From contig JAFZMH010000008.1 of the NCBI GenBank assembly GCA_017553325.1, positions 116,964-180,963 on the forward strand: 64,000 nucleotides of DNA. The letters are read 5' to 3'. The notes beneath the pieces are model-generated. The model searched no databases. It saw nothing but the letters and a program-made list of their open reading frames with translations, and had not been told where the DNA came from. Each line of letters starts with the position of its first letter. Position 1 is the stretch's first letter. This document shows, piece by piece, positions 33,822-42,111 of the stretch. The position numbers were made by a program, and so were the translations under genes. This stretch comes from Clostridia bacterium (GTDB lineage: Bacteria > Bacillota > Clostridia > Christensenellales > CAG-917).

Positions 33822-35138
33822 ATGGCAAAACTTACAATTCGCGATGTCGACGTAAAAGGCAAAAAGTGTCTCGTTCGTTGTGATTTCAACGTCCCTATGG
33901 TGGACGGCGTTATCACGGACGAAAACCGTATCAACGGCGCACTCCCGACAATCTCATATCTTGTCGAGCACGGCGCAAAGGTTATTCTTTGCTCCCACAT
34001 GGGCAAACCGCACAACATTTTCACGGAAGGTTTCGGCTTGAACAAGAAGGAAAAGAAGGCTGTCGAGGCTCTTCCTGTCGAAGAACAAGCGGCTGCAAAA
34101 GCGGAATATATCGCAAAAGCATTGAAGAACGACCCCAAGAAGTTTACGCTTCGACCGGTCGCAGAGAGACTTGCCGATCATTTCCCCGGCAAAGTGACGT
34201 TTGCAACCGACCTCGTCGGTGAAGACGCACACGCAAAGGTCGCGGCAATGAAGGACGGCGAAATCGTGCTTCTTGAAAACACTCGTTTCGACGCAGGCGA
34301 AGAAAAGAACAATGAGGAACTCTGCCGCAAACTCGCAGACTTCTGCGAAGTCTACGTCAACGACGCGTTCGGCACGGCGCATCGCGCGCACGCAACTACC
34401 GCGGGCATAGTTCAATATGGTTTTGCCAAAGTCGCAGTCAGCGGTTTCCTCATCGAAAAGGAACTCAAATATCTCGGCAACGCGGTTGAAAACCCCGTTC
34501 GTCCATTCCTCGCAGTTCTCGGCGGCGCAAAGGTTGCCGACAAACTCAACGTCATTGACAATCTTCTCACAAAGTGCGACGCACTCATCATTGGCGGCGG
34601 TATGGCGTACACCTTCATCAAGGCGAAGGGCGGTTCAATCGGCACGTCCCTCGTTGACGAGGAAAAACTTGAATACTGCAAGAGTATGCTCGAAAAGGCG
34701 GAGAAGCTCGGCAAGAAGATTTATCTTCCCGTCGACACCGCTGTCGCACCTGCATTCCCCGATCCTATCGACAAGCCGATTGAGGTCGAATACGTCGCTT
34801 CAAACGAGATTCCTGCCGACAAGATGGGACTCGACATCGGACCGAAATCTCAAGAACTCTTTGCAAACGCAGTGAGAACGGCAAAGACAGTCGTGTGGAA
34901 CGGACCTATGGGCGTCTTTGAAAACCCGACCTGCGCGGCAGGCACAATCGCAGTCGCAAAGGCTATGGCGGAGACGGACGCAACCACGATTATCGGTGGC
35001 GGCGACTCCGCGGCGGCAGTTGCACAACTCGGTTTTGCAGACAAGATGACGCACATCTCCACTGGTGGCGGCGCATCCCTCGAATTCCTTGAAGGCAAGG
35101 TGCTTCCGGGCATCGATTGCTTGAACGACGCAAAATAA
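33822..35138 (+). CDS. pgk: Phosphoglycerate kinase
   Basis: Transfers phosphate between 1,3-bisphosphoglycerate and ADP in glycolysis. 438 residues against a typical ~395. The excess is mainly a Lys/Ala/Glu-rich insertion of about 35 residues after SHMGKP (roughly residues 62-105). Substrate motif RCDFNVPM, the arginine region [13 protein letters not shown], and nucleotide motifs [10 protein letters not shown] and [11 protein letters not shown] are present. Start at ATG 33822 fits AAGGAG and the family N-terminus; the frame extending to 33666 is mostly promoter and leader. First gene of a glycolytic cluster. Confidence 0.97.
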   Translation: MAKLTIRDVDVKGKKCLVRCDFNVPMVDGVITDENRINGALPTISYLVEHGAKVILCSHMGKPHNIFTEGFGLNKKEKKAVEALPVEEQAAAKAEYIAKALKNDPKKFTLRPVAERLADHFPGKVTFATDLVGEDAHAKVAAMKDGEIVLLENTRFDAGEEKNNEELCRKLADFCEVYVNDAFGTAHRAHATTAGIVQYGFAKVAVSGFLIEKELKYLGNAVENPVRPFLAVLGGAKVADKLNVIDNLLTKCDALIIGGGMAYTFIKAKGGSIGTSLVDEEKLEYCKSMLEKAEKLGKKIYLPVDTAVAPAFPDPIDKPIEVEYVASNEIPADKMGLDIGPKSQELFANAVRTAKTVVWNGPMGVFENPTCAAGTIAVAKAMAETDATTIIGGGDSAAAVAQLGFADKMTHISTGGGASLEFLEGKVLPGIDCLNDAK

Positions 35139-35147
35139 CGACAGATA

Positions 35148-35180
35148 TTAACGCCATATCTATGATATGGCGTTAAAACT
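35148..35180 (+). terminator. Perfect hairpin between pgk and tpiA
   Basis: 13-bp perfect stem TTAACGCCATATC/GATATGGCGTTAA with a TAT loop. The following sequence is A/T-rich but not a pure U-run. Probably partial termination or mRNA processing inside the glycolytic cluster. Confidence 0.7.
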
Positions 35181-35207
35181 ATAATAATAAAATTAGGGGT
35201 ATACATT

Positions 35208-35957
35208 ATGGCAAGAAAACCAATTATCGCAGGCAACTGGAAAATGAACAACACGAAAGCCGAATCCAAGGCTCTCATTGAGGAACTTCTTCCTCTCGTC
35301 AAGGATGCAAAGTGCGACGTCGTCATCTGCACGCCGTACACGGACCTTTGGACTGCTGTCGAACTCACGAAGGGTTCAAACGTGCACGTTGGCGCAGAGA
35401 ACGTCCACTGGGCGGAAAAAGGCGCGTTCACAGGCGAAATCTCCGCAAAGATGCTCGTCGAACTCGGCGTCGAATACGTCATCATCGGCCACTCCGAGAG
35501 ACGTCAATACTTTGGCGAGACGGACGAAACGGTCAACGCAAGAGTCAAAGCGGCATTGGCGGCAGGGCTCAAACCCATCATCTGCATCGGCGAAACTCTT
35601 GAGGAGAGAGAAGCGGGCAAGGTCGAAGAAGTTCTCGTTCGTCAAACGAAGGGCGCGCTCAAGGATATTCCGAAGGACGAAATCGATAACCTCGTCATCG
35701 CATACGAACCCGTTTGGGCAATCGGCACAGGCAGAACGGCAACCGCGGAAGTCGCAAACGAGACGATTGCAATCGTTCGTCGTACGCTTGCCGAAGTTTT
35801 CTGCCCGCACTGCGCAGAGCGCATCCGCATTCAATACGGCGGAAGCATGAACCCGAAGAACGTCAAGGAACTCATGGCAATGCCGGAGATCGACGGCGGT
35901 TTGATCGGCGGAGCGTCGCTTAAGGCACTCGATTTCTCCCAAGTCGTGAATTATTAA
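35208..35957 (+). CDS. tpiA: Triosephosphate isomerase
   Basis: Interconverts dihydroxyacetone phosphate and glyceraldehyde 3-phosphate. 249 residues, normal length. N-terminal GNWKMN includes the catalytic Lys, catalytic His is in IIGHSERR, catalytic Glu in AYEPVWAIGTG, and phosphate-binding loops are QYGGSMNP and DGGLIGGASL. It follows pgk by 69 bp and precedes gpmI. Its stop codon overlaps the outer arm of nested hairpin copy C. Confidence 0.98.
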   Translation: MARKPIIAGNWKMNNTKAESKALIEELLPLVKDAKCDVVICTPYTDLWTAVELTKGSNVHVGAENVHWAEKGAFTGEISAKMLVELGVEYVIIGHSERRQYFGETDETVNARVKAALAAGLKPIICIGETLEEREAGKVEEVLVRQTKGALKDIPKDEIDNLVIAYEPVWAIGTGRTATAEVANETIAIVRRTLAEVFCPHCAERIRIQYGGSMNPKNVKELMAMPEIDGGLIGGASLKALDFSQVVNY

Positions 35958-36077
35958 ACAGCACAGGATTGCGCCTGACTTTGTCAGAGCCCATTTGCTC
36001 GAGGGTCACGTACGCTTTTGTACGCTCATCTCTCACAAATAGGCTCTTTCGCGTCATCCATCAATCCTGAGCAGTTT
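35956..36077 (+). repeat. Nested hairpin element, copy C (after tpiA)
   Basis: Outer arm AAACAGCACAGGATTG begins within the tpiA stop codon and pairs with CAATCCTGAGCAGTTT. Internal loop: 5' CGCCTGACTTTGTC, 3' TTCGCGTCATCCAT. Inner stem AGAGCCCATTTG/CAAATAGGCTCT. The apical part ACGTACGCTTTTGTACGC is more divergent than in copies A, B, D and E. Confidence 0.72.
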
Positions 36078-36097
36078 AAGTTTTATTATAATATTTT

Positions 36098-36124
36098 CAA
36101 TACGACAGCAAAGCTGTCGTATTG
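36098..36124 (+). other. Perfect 12-bp hairpin in the gpmI leader
   Basis: CAATACGACAGC-AAA-GCTGTCGTATTG ends 17 bases before the gpmI start codon. It follows an AT-rich stretch (TTATTATAAT) that could be a -10, so it may lie in a gpmI 5' leader. Possible mRNA stabiliser or operator. Confidence 0.6.
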
Positions 36125-36141
36125 ATTGAAGGAAAATTACT

Positions 36142-37707
36142 ATGAACAAATTGGTTTTAGTTGTTATGGACGGCGTGGGCAAGTCCAAGACTGGACTCGG
36201 CGACGCGGTCACACTTGCAAACACTCCGACGCTGGACAAACTTCTTGCAGAGTGTCCGCACACCTATATCAAGGCGCACGGCACGGCGGTCGGACTTCCG
36301 AGCGACGACGACATGGGCAACAGTGAAGTAGGGCACAACGCTCTCGGTTGCGGACAAGTCTATTCGCAGGGCGCGAAACTCGTTGAAGAGGCAATCGAAT
36401 CGGGTGATATTTTTGCGTCCTCCGCTTGGCAGGAACTCAAAGATAATTGCGTGGCAAACGGCTCGACGATGCACTTTATGGGGCTTTTGTCCGACGGCAA
36501 CGTACACAGCAATATCGGGCATCTAATCGCCTTAATCAAGGGCGCAAAGAGGGACGGAGTCAAGAAGGTGAGAGTGCACGCACTCCTCGACGGACGCGAC
36601 GTCCCCGCAACTAGTGCGCTCACATATATCGATATGCTCGAGAGCGCGTGCGCGGAGTTGAACGACGCAAGCTTTGACGCTCGTATCGCTTCGGGCGGCG
36701 GTCGTATGAAGATCACGATGGACAGGTATTTCGCCAACTGGGATATGGTGAGAGCGGGCTTTGAAACGCACGTCTACGGCAAGGGCAGACAATTTGCCAG
36801 CGCGACGGAAGCGATTGAGACCTATCGTGCGGAAACCCCCGGCGTCATCGACCAAGATTTGCCCGCCTTCGTCATCGCAAAGGACGGCAAACCTGTCGGC
36901 ACGATAAACGACGGAGACAGCGTGATACTTTACAACTTCCGCGGAGACCGTGCAATCGAGATTTCAATGGCGTTTGACAACGCAGATTTCGACAAGTTTG
37001 ACAGAGGCAATATGCCCAAAGTCAAGTATGCCGGAATGCTCCAATACGACGGCGATTTGAAGCTCCCAACAAGATTTCTTGTTGAACCGCCCAAAATCAA
37101 ATGGACGCTCAGCGAATACCTTGTCAACAGAAACGTCAAATCGTATGCCGTCAGCGAGACGCAAAAGTACGGGCACGTCACGTATTTCTGGAACGGAAAC
37201 CGCTCGGAAAAATTCAGTGACAAACTCGAAGACTGGGAGGAAGTCCCAAGCGACAAAGTCTCCTTTGACGAGCGTCCGTGGATGAAGGCGGCGGAGGTGA
37301 CGGACAAGGTCATCGCTGCCATAGAGGGCGACAAATACGATTTCATCCGTTGCAACTATCCAAACGGGGATATGGTCGGCCATACGGGCAACCTCGACGC
37401 GACGAGAATAGGCGTAGAAGCCGTCGATTTGGGGCTTGCAAGATTGCTCCCCGTCATCAAGAAAATGGGCTACGTGCTCATCGTCACGGCGGATCACGGC
37501 AACGCGGACGAAATGCTTGAGAAGAACAAGAAGGGCGTCATCTCCGTTCGTACCGCACACAGCCTCAACCCCGTTCCGTTTATCGTCTACAATGCGGACT
37601 GCGAAATTGCAGAAGGGGAGTTTGGGCTCTCGAACGTGGCGGCAACCGCTGTCAAGTTGATGGGGCTTGAACCTGACCCTCACTGGGACAGACCAATAAT
37701 CGTCTGA
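36142..37707 (+). CDS. gpmI: 2,3-bisphosphoglycerate-independent phosphoglycerate mutase
   Basis: Interconverts 3- and 2-phosphoglycerate using two Mn2+ ions. 521 residues (family ~510). Metal/substrate motifs: VVMDGVGKSK with the first Asp, DMGNSEVGHNALG containing the serine nucleophile, LLSDGNVHSNIGHL, LLDGRDVPATSAL, FIRCNYPNGDMVGHTGN, and TADHGNADEM near the C-terminus. The N-terminal Lys-rich variant (GVGKSKTGLGDA) replaces the usual GWG in many homologs. Last gene of the glycolytic cluster; its stop begins nested hairpin copy D. Confidence 0.96.
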   Translation: MNKLVLVVMDGVGKSKTGLGDAVTLANTPTLDKLLAECPHTYIKAHGTAVGLPSDDDMGNSEVGHNALGCGQVYSQGAKLVEEAIESGDIFASSAWQELKDNCVANGSTMHFMGLLSDGNVHSNIGHLIALIKGAKRDGVKKVRVHALLDGRDVPATSALTYIDMLESACAELNDASFDARIASGGGRMKITMDRYFANWDMVRAGFETHVYGKGRQFASATEAIETYRAETPGVIDQDLPAFVIAKDGKPVGTINDGDSVILYNFRGDRAIEISMAFDNADFDKFDRGNMPKVKYAGMLQYDGDLKLPTRFLVEPPKIKWTLSEYLVNRNVKSYAVSETQKYGHVTYFWNGNRSEKFSDKLEDWEEVPSDKVSFDERPWMKAAEVTDKVIAAIEGDKYDFIRCNYPNGDMVGHTGNLDATRIGVEAVDLGLARLLPVIKKMGYVLIVTADHGNADEMLEKNKKGVISVRTAHSLNPVPFIVYNADCEIAEGEFGLSNVAATAVKLMGLEPDPHWDRPIIV

Positions 37708-37811
37708 TTGAGCGACCTGCGTTGTTAGGTTTGCGTGCGTTCGCCGTCATGTAATGGTTTGTACATTAGGCGGCTCTCGTGCGCACATTTCGCGTATCTC
37801 ATCCAAATCAA
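37705..37811 (+). repeat. Nested hairpin element, copy D (after gpmI)
   Basis: Outer arm is short (TGATT with AATCA, starting at the gpmI stop). Internal loop: 5' GCGACCTGCGTTGTTAGG, 3' TTTCGCGTATCTCATCCAA. Inner stem GTGCG...CGCC/GGCG...CGCAC. Apical CATGTA/TACATTAGG. The loop sequence is the closest match to copy F. Confidence 0.68.
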
Positions 37812-37840
37812 ATGATTATAATAAAATTTGTTTTGTATTG

Positions 37841-37875
37841 AAAAAACGGCACTCAAATGAGTGCCGTTTTAATTT
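37841..37875. terminator. Bidirectional terminator
   Basis: AAACGGCACTC-AAAT-GAGTGCCGTTT between convergent gpmI and the antiporter gene, A-rich on one side and T-rich on the other. Confidence 0.82.
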
Positions 37876-37895
37876 ATAAATAAATAAATTAAATA

Positions 37896-39290
37896 TTATT
37901 CTTTTTCGTCCATGTCTTCGATGATGTCTGCGTCGCTGATGATGTCGGGCTCGACCTGCCATTGTTTTTTCAAGCCGATTGCGGATTGGGCGGCTTCGGC
38001 GGAGAGAGGTTCGCCTGTTGACGAGGTCGCGAGAGGTTGGAGCGGATCGTTGATGATATGGTCATGCGCCTTCATTTCCTTGCGGTAGGAGAGCTTGAGA
38101 AGCATTGGCGTGACGAGCGTCGAGATGATGATGAGGATGAGTACAAACGGCATTATGTTCGGGTCGACGATGCCGCTGTCTATGCCCTTTTGCGTGCAGA
38201 CGAGCACGACTTCGGCTCTGACCATCATGCCGAGTCCCACGCGGACGCTGTCCTTTATGCCGTACTTGCAGGCGAGAGCGCCGAGTCCGCACCCCACGAC
38301 TTTGCCGATGAGTCCCACGGCGATAAACGCGAACCCGAAGCCGACGATTGCTGGGCTTATCGTGGAGAAATCGGCATTTATGCCGATATTGGCAAAGAAT
38401 ACGGGAGCGAAAATCATATAACTGGACACTTCAACCTTGCGGTCTATATAGTCGTGTTCTCTGACAGTCGCCATGACGAGCCCCGCGATATATGCGCCCG
38501 TGATGTCCGCAACGCCAAACCACTTTTCCGCGGCGTACGCGAAGAAGAAGCAGATTGCAAAGCCCAAAATCGGGAGACGGCGTGTGTGAGGATATTTCTT
38601 TTCGATGAAATTCATCACGAAATGCAGAATGATGCCAACGACTGTCGCAGCCGCAAAGAAGCCTATCATCTTGCCGACGACTATGCCGACGTTGCCCGTA
38701 CCCGTGCCGTTTTTGAGGCTTACGAGCAAGGAGAGGAGCACCACGCCGATTATGTCGTCGAGAATTGCCGCCGCTATAATTGACGTGCCGACTTTCGTGC
38801 CGAGTTTGCCGAGTTCTTTTAGAGCCGCAACCGTGACCGATACGGACGTCGCGGCGAGAATAGTGCCGTAAAAGAGGTTTTGAATTGCTTGGTCTTCCGT
38901 CATACCTTTAAAGCCTGTATTGCAGGCGGCTGCAACGACGAAGCCGAGTCCCACGGGGAATATCACCCCGAGCAAGGTTATGATTACGGAGGGAAAACCG
39001 CAAGTTTTGAACTGTTTGAGGTCGGTCTCTATACCCGCCGAGAACATAATCAAAATCACGCCGATTTTGGCAAGGAAAGAGAGCCCTTCAAGCGTTTCGC
39101 TTGAAAAGACGGTTTGTCCCGGGATAAGTTTGATAAGCCCAAGCAGTATGCCCGCCACGAGCATACCCACGACCTGCGGTAAACCTATCTTTTTGCCGAG
39201 TACGGAAAAAAGTTTTGAGCATATCAAAATAAGCGCCAACGGCAGCAAGATTTCGAAATATGCGATTGAACTCAAAGTTTGATTTATCAT
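37896..39290 (-). CDS. CPA2-family cation:proton antiporter
   Basis: 464 residues; about 12-13 hydrophobic helices over residues 1-390 followed by a ~65-residue cytoplasmic acidic tail ending DIIEDMDEKE. The pattern PQVVGMLVAGILLGL near residue 35, IGVILIMFSAGIETDL near 72 and ILDDIIGVVLLSLLVSL near 165 (with the ion-binding Asp pair) fits Na+/H+ or K+/H+ exchangers of the KefB/NapA type. No TrkA-N/RCK regulatory domain is attached. AGAGG precedes the ATG. Single-gene transcript. Confidence 0.9.
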   Translation of the reverse strand: MINQTLSSIAYFEILLPLALILICSKLFSVLGKKIGLPQVVGMLVAGILLGLIKLIPGQTVFSSETLEGLSFLAKIGVILIMFSAGIETDLKQFKTCGFPSVIITLLGVIFPVGLGFVVAAACNTGFKGMTEDQAIQNLFYGTILAATSVSVTVAALKELGKLGTKVGTSIIAAAILDDIIGVVLLSLLVSLKNGTGTGNVGIVVGKMIGFFAAATVVGIILHFVMNFIEKKYPHTRRLPILGFAICFFFAYAAEKWFGVADITGAYIAGLVMATVREHDYIDRKVEVSSYMIFAPVFFANIGINADFSTISPAIVGFGFAFIAVGLIGKVVGCGLGALACKYGIKDSVRVGLGMMVRAEVVLVCTQKGIDSGIVDPNIMPFVLILIIISTLVTPMLLKLSYRKEMKAHDHIINDPLQPLATSSTGEPLSAEAAQSAIGLKKQWQVEPDIISDADIIEDMDEKE

Positions 39291-39458
39291 TTTTTCCTCT
39301 TTTGCAAGAGCAGTTATACGCTTTTTGTCTTGCTAAGTCAAGTATATTTTGATTGTATTGTTTTTATTTTTTGTCGTTTATTTGTACGATGAATACCGAT
39401 ATATTGAGCAAATGTACAATTATAATTATTATAATAATACGCGTACGCGCTATTTCAT

Positions 39459-39487
39459 TTGACATAGTTTCCGCTAAATGGTAAAAT
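39459..39487 (+). promoter_or_regulatory. Promoter of the ABC exporter operon
   Basis: TTGACA (39459-39464), 17-bp spacer, TAAAAT (39482-39487); predicted leader ~57 nt with AGGGAG before the ATG. The 260-bp gap to the antiporter gene otherwise holds only AT-rich sequence. Confidence 0.8.
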
Positions 39488-39550
39488 GCTAAGGATGTTT
39501 GCTTTTGTAATAAATGAAAATATCAATATACGAAAGCAGGGAGAAACAAC

Positions 39551-40381
39551 ATGTTAACAGTAAAAGATTTAGTCAAAAAATATCCAAAGAGCGAGAGAAT
39601 CGCGGTTGATCATATTTCGTTTGAATTGAAGCCGGGAGAAATTTTCGGTTTCTTGGGGCAAAACGGCGCGGGCAAATCCACGACCATTAAATGTTTGACG
39701 GGTATCCTCCCGTACGACAGCGGCACGATTGAAATCTGCGGCTATGATATGAAGACGGAGCCGATCAAGGCAAAGATGAATATGGGCTACGTCCCCGACA
39801 ACCACTCGGTATACGAGAAACTGACGGGCAGAGAATACGTCAACTACGTCGCCGACCTCTACAAGGTCAGTTCGGCGGACAGAACCGAGCGTATGGACAA
39901 GTTTGCGAAACTCTTCCGTTTGGAATTTGCAATGGACAGACAAATCAAGTCTTATTCACATGGTATGAAGCAGAAGATCTGCGTCATCGCCGCGCTCATT
40001 CACGACCCGAAACTCTGGGTGCTTGACGAGCCTATGATGGGACTCGACCCGCAGTCCACTGCGGAAATCATCGCGTTTATGAGAGAGCATTGCGCAAAGG
40101 GCAACACCGTCTTCTTCTCGAGCCACAACCTCGACCTCGTCAAGAAACTTTGCCACAGAGCCGCAATCGTCAACGACGGTCATCTCATCGACATTCTCGA
40201 CCTTGCCGGCAACGAAGAAAACAAGCAAAAACTCGAAGAAATCTTCTTCAAGGCGACGGGAACCTACGACGCGCGTCTGTTTGAAGACTACGCTTCGCAA
40301 GAGAGCGCGGACGTCCGTCCTGAATTGCCCGTTGAGGACAACGCTTCAAATAGCGACGAAAAAGTTGAGGAGGAAAAATAA
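39551..40381 (+). CDS. ABC exporter ATPase
   Basis: 276 residues. Walker A GQNGAGKST (about 37-45), Q-loop region GYVPDNHSVYEKLTGRE, signature SHGMKQKICV (a variant usual in ABC-2 exporters), Walker B LWVLDEPMMGLDP and H-loop FFSSHNLD. A ~45-residue acidic tail ends the protein. It overlaps the permease gene (TAATG). Single-domain ATPases of this class power export of peptides, lipids or polysaccharides. Genetic linkage to a very large anchored protein is the main clue to its role. Confidence 0.93.
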   Translation: MLTVKDLVKKYPKSERIAVDHISFELKPGEIFGFLGQNGAGKSTTIKCLTGILPYDSGTIEICGYDMKTEPIKAKMNMGYVPDNHSVYEKLTGREYVNYVADLYKVSSADRTERMDKFAKLFRLEFAMDRQIKSYSHGMKQKICVIAALIHDPKLWVLDEPMMGLDPQSTAEIIAFMREHCAKGNTVFFSSHNLDLVKKLCHRAAIVNDGHLIDILDLAGNEENKQKLEEIFFKATGTYDARLFEDYASQESADVRPELPVEDNASNSDEKVEEEK

Positions 40382-42096
40382 TGAAGAGCGACTTCTCTTT
40401 TCAGAGTGTGAAGACGCTTTTCAAGCTTGACCTCAAGTCTCGTTTTGGCACGACGCAAAAAATCGGCGTAAAAAACAGACTTATGCAGGTCTCAAACTAT
40501 CTCTTCTTTGCGGTAGTTTATGCGGTCCTCATACTCGGCATAGTATATCTCAGCAAAATATTTATCAACAAAGCAAACCTTGAAATAGGGTTTTTGACGC
40601 TTTCCACGATGGTGACGATGTTGCTCGCCACCGCGATTTCCACAGGCACCGTCATCAAAAACTTGTATATGAACGGCGACAACGAACTGCTTCTCAGGTT
40701 CCCCGTCAGCGGAACGGAAGTTTTGGTGTCCAAGTCCATTTATTGCTATATCCACAACCTCGTGGTGTGTTTTGCGACGATGCTTCCTTTCTATATCACC
40801 TTTGGCGTCGAGACGCACGCGCCGGTGGGAGACTATTTCAGTTATATCGCCGTCATACTCTTTTCGTCGCTCTTGCCGTACTTTGTGGCAAACATAATCG
40901 CGGTCCCCGTGATGAAGGTGATGAATTACGTCAAAAATCAATTTTTGCTCGTTCTAATCTTTACGATAGCGGCGGTCTGCGGTGCGTTCGTACTCTATAT
41001 GTCCGCGCTCAGCAGCATCGTTGATTATTTGACGGAGGCAAACAAAAACATCTTCTCCGCAGAGGTCATCGAGGTTTATCAACATTTTGCGGACAACGCA
41101 TATCCCTTCAACTTCTACGCCTATTTGATAAACGGCAAGAGATATGCCGATATGTCAAGCGGACAGATGGCGCTCAATTTCCTCTATCTGCTTCTCATCA
41201 ACGGCGGTCTCGGCGCTTTGGCGTTCTTTATCACCACAAAGGCGTATTACAGGACCATCCTCTATGGAATAGAGACGGAAAAGACTTCTTTCAAAAAGAA
41301 AGTGAGAAACCGCAAACGCAACGTGTTCCACGCGATTTTGCACAAGGAGTTCTTCCTGATTTTGAGAAGCTTCAACTATTCATTCCAATATCTAGCAATG
41401 GCGTGCGCGGCTCCGTTTATGGTGTTCTTCTGCAGCCGTCTTGCGGTCAGTATGGGAACGAAGAGCATAGGCGCGACGATTATGCCGGGACTTATGCTTA
41501 TGATAATCATCATTTTCGTCACCATCATCGTGTCGTTTGCGTCCACGTCCATTTCTCGCGAAGGCAACTGTTTCTATCTCACGAAGGTCATTCCAGTCAG
41601 TTATACGAAACAGGTGCTCACGAAGTTCTTCCTTTATTCTATCGTGGCAATCGTGTCAGTCGCGGTCTGTTGCGCGGTGACGGGCGGCTATTATACGCAA
41701 CCCGATGAAGAGGGAATTTCCGTTTTGTCAAAGACGGACGTGCTGTCCATCTTCGGCATCAGCGAGATGGTCGTTATGGCGCTCACTTGCCTCAGTATGT
41801 GGGCGGATATAAAGATGCCGACTTTCAACGTCGCAGGCGACGGCGAACTCGTCAAAGCCAACAAGAACGTTGCGCTTTCGATGATCGTCGGTATGGTTGT
41901 GGCGGTTGCCTACGGTGTGTTTGCTATGGTATTCAGTTTGCTACCGTTCAACATCGGGGAATGGCACATAGTAAGAATGAACAACGTGAGCGACATCTAC
42001 GTCGCGCTCTCGGTGGTTTCCGCGGTTTTGCTCGCGGCAAGCGCCACGCTTATGTTCGTAAAGCTGAACAAGCGTTATCAAAATATTGCGCCGTAA
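40381..42096 (+). CDS. ABC exporter permease (large, polytopic)
   Basis: 571 residues with about 12 hydrophobic segments in two blocks (residues ~35-300 and ~335-565) separated by a basic cytoplasmic loop (KTSFKKKVRNRKRN). The size and arrangement resemble large ABC-exporter permeases of Clostridia rather than FtsX-type or ABC-2 half-size proteins. Coupled to its ATPase by a one-base overlap; 15 bp before the Ig-like protein gene. Substrate unknown. Confidence 0.82.
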   Translation: MKSDFSFQSVKTLFKLDLKSRFGTTQKIGVKNRLMQVSNYLFFAVVYAVLILGIVYLSKIFINKANLEIGFLTLSTMVTMLLATAISTGTVIKNLYMNGDNELLLRFPVSGTEVLVSKSIYCYIHNLVVCFATMLPFYITFGVETHAPVGDYFSYIAVILFSSLLPYFVANIIAVPVMKVMNYVKNQFLLVLIFTIAAVCGAFVLYMSALSSIVDYLTEANKNIFSAEVIEVYQHFADNAYPFNFYAYLINGKRYADMSSGQMALNFLYLLLINGGLGALAFFITTKAYYRTILYGIETEKTSFKKKVRNRKRNVFHAILHKEFFLILRSFNYSFQYLAMACAAPFMVFFCSRLAVSMGTKSIGATIMPGLMLMIIIIFVTIIVSFASTSISREGNCFYLTKVIPVSYTKQVLTKFFLYSIVAIVSVAVCCAVTGGYYTQPDEEGISVLSKTDVLSIFGISEMVVMALTCLSMWADIKMPTFNVAGDGELVKANKNVALSMIVGMVVAVAYGVFAMVFSLLPFNIGEWHIVRMNNVSDIYVALSVVSAVLLAASATLMFVKLNKRYQNIAP

Positions 42097-42111
42097 GGGG
42101 AGGGACTGATT

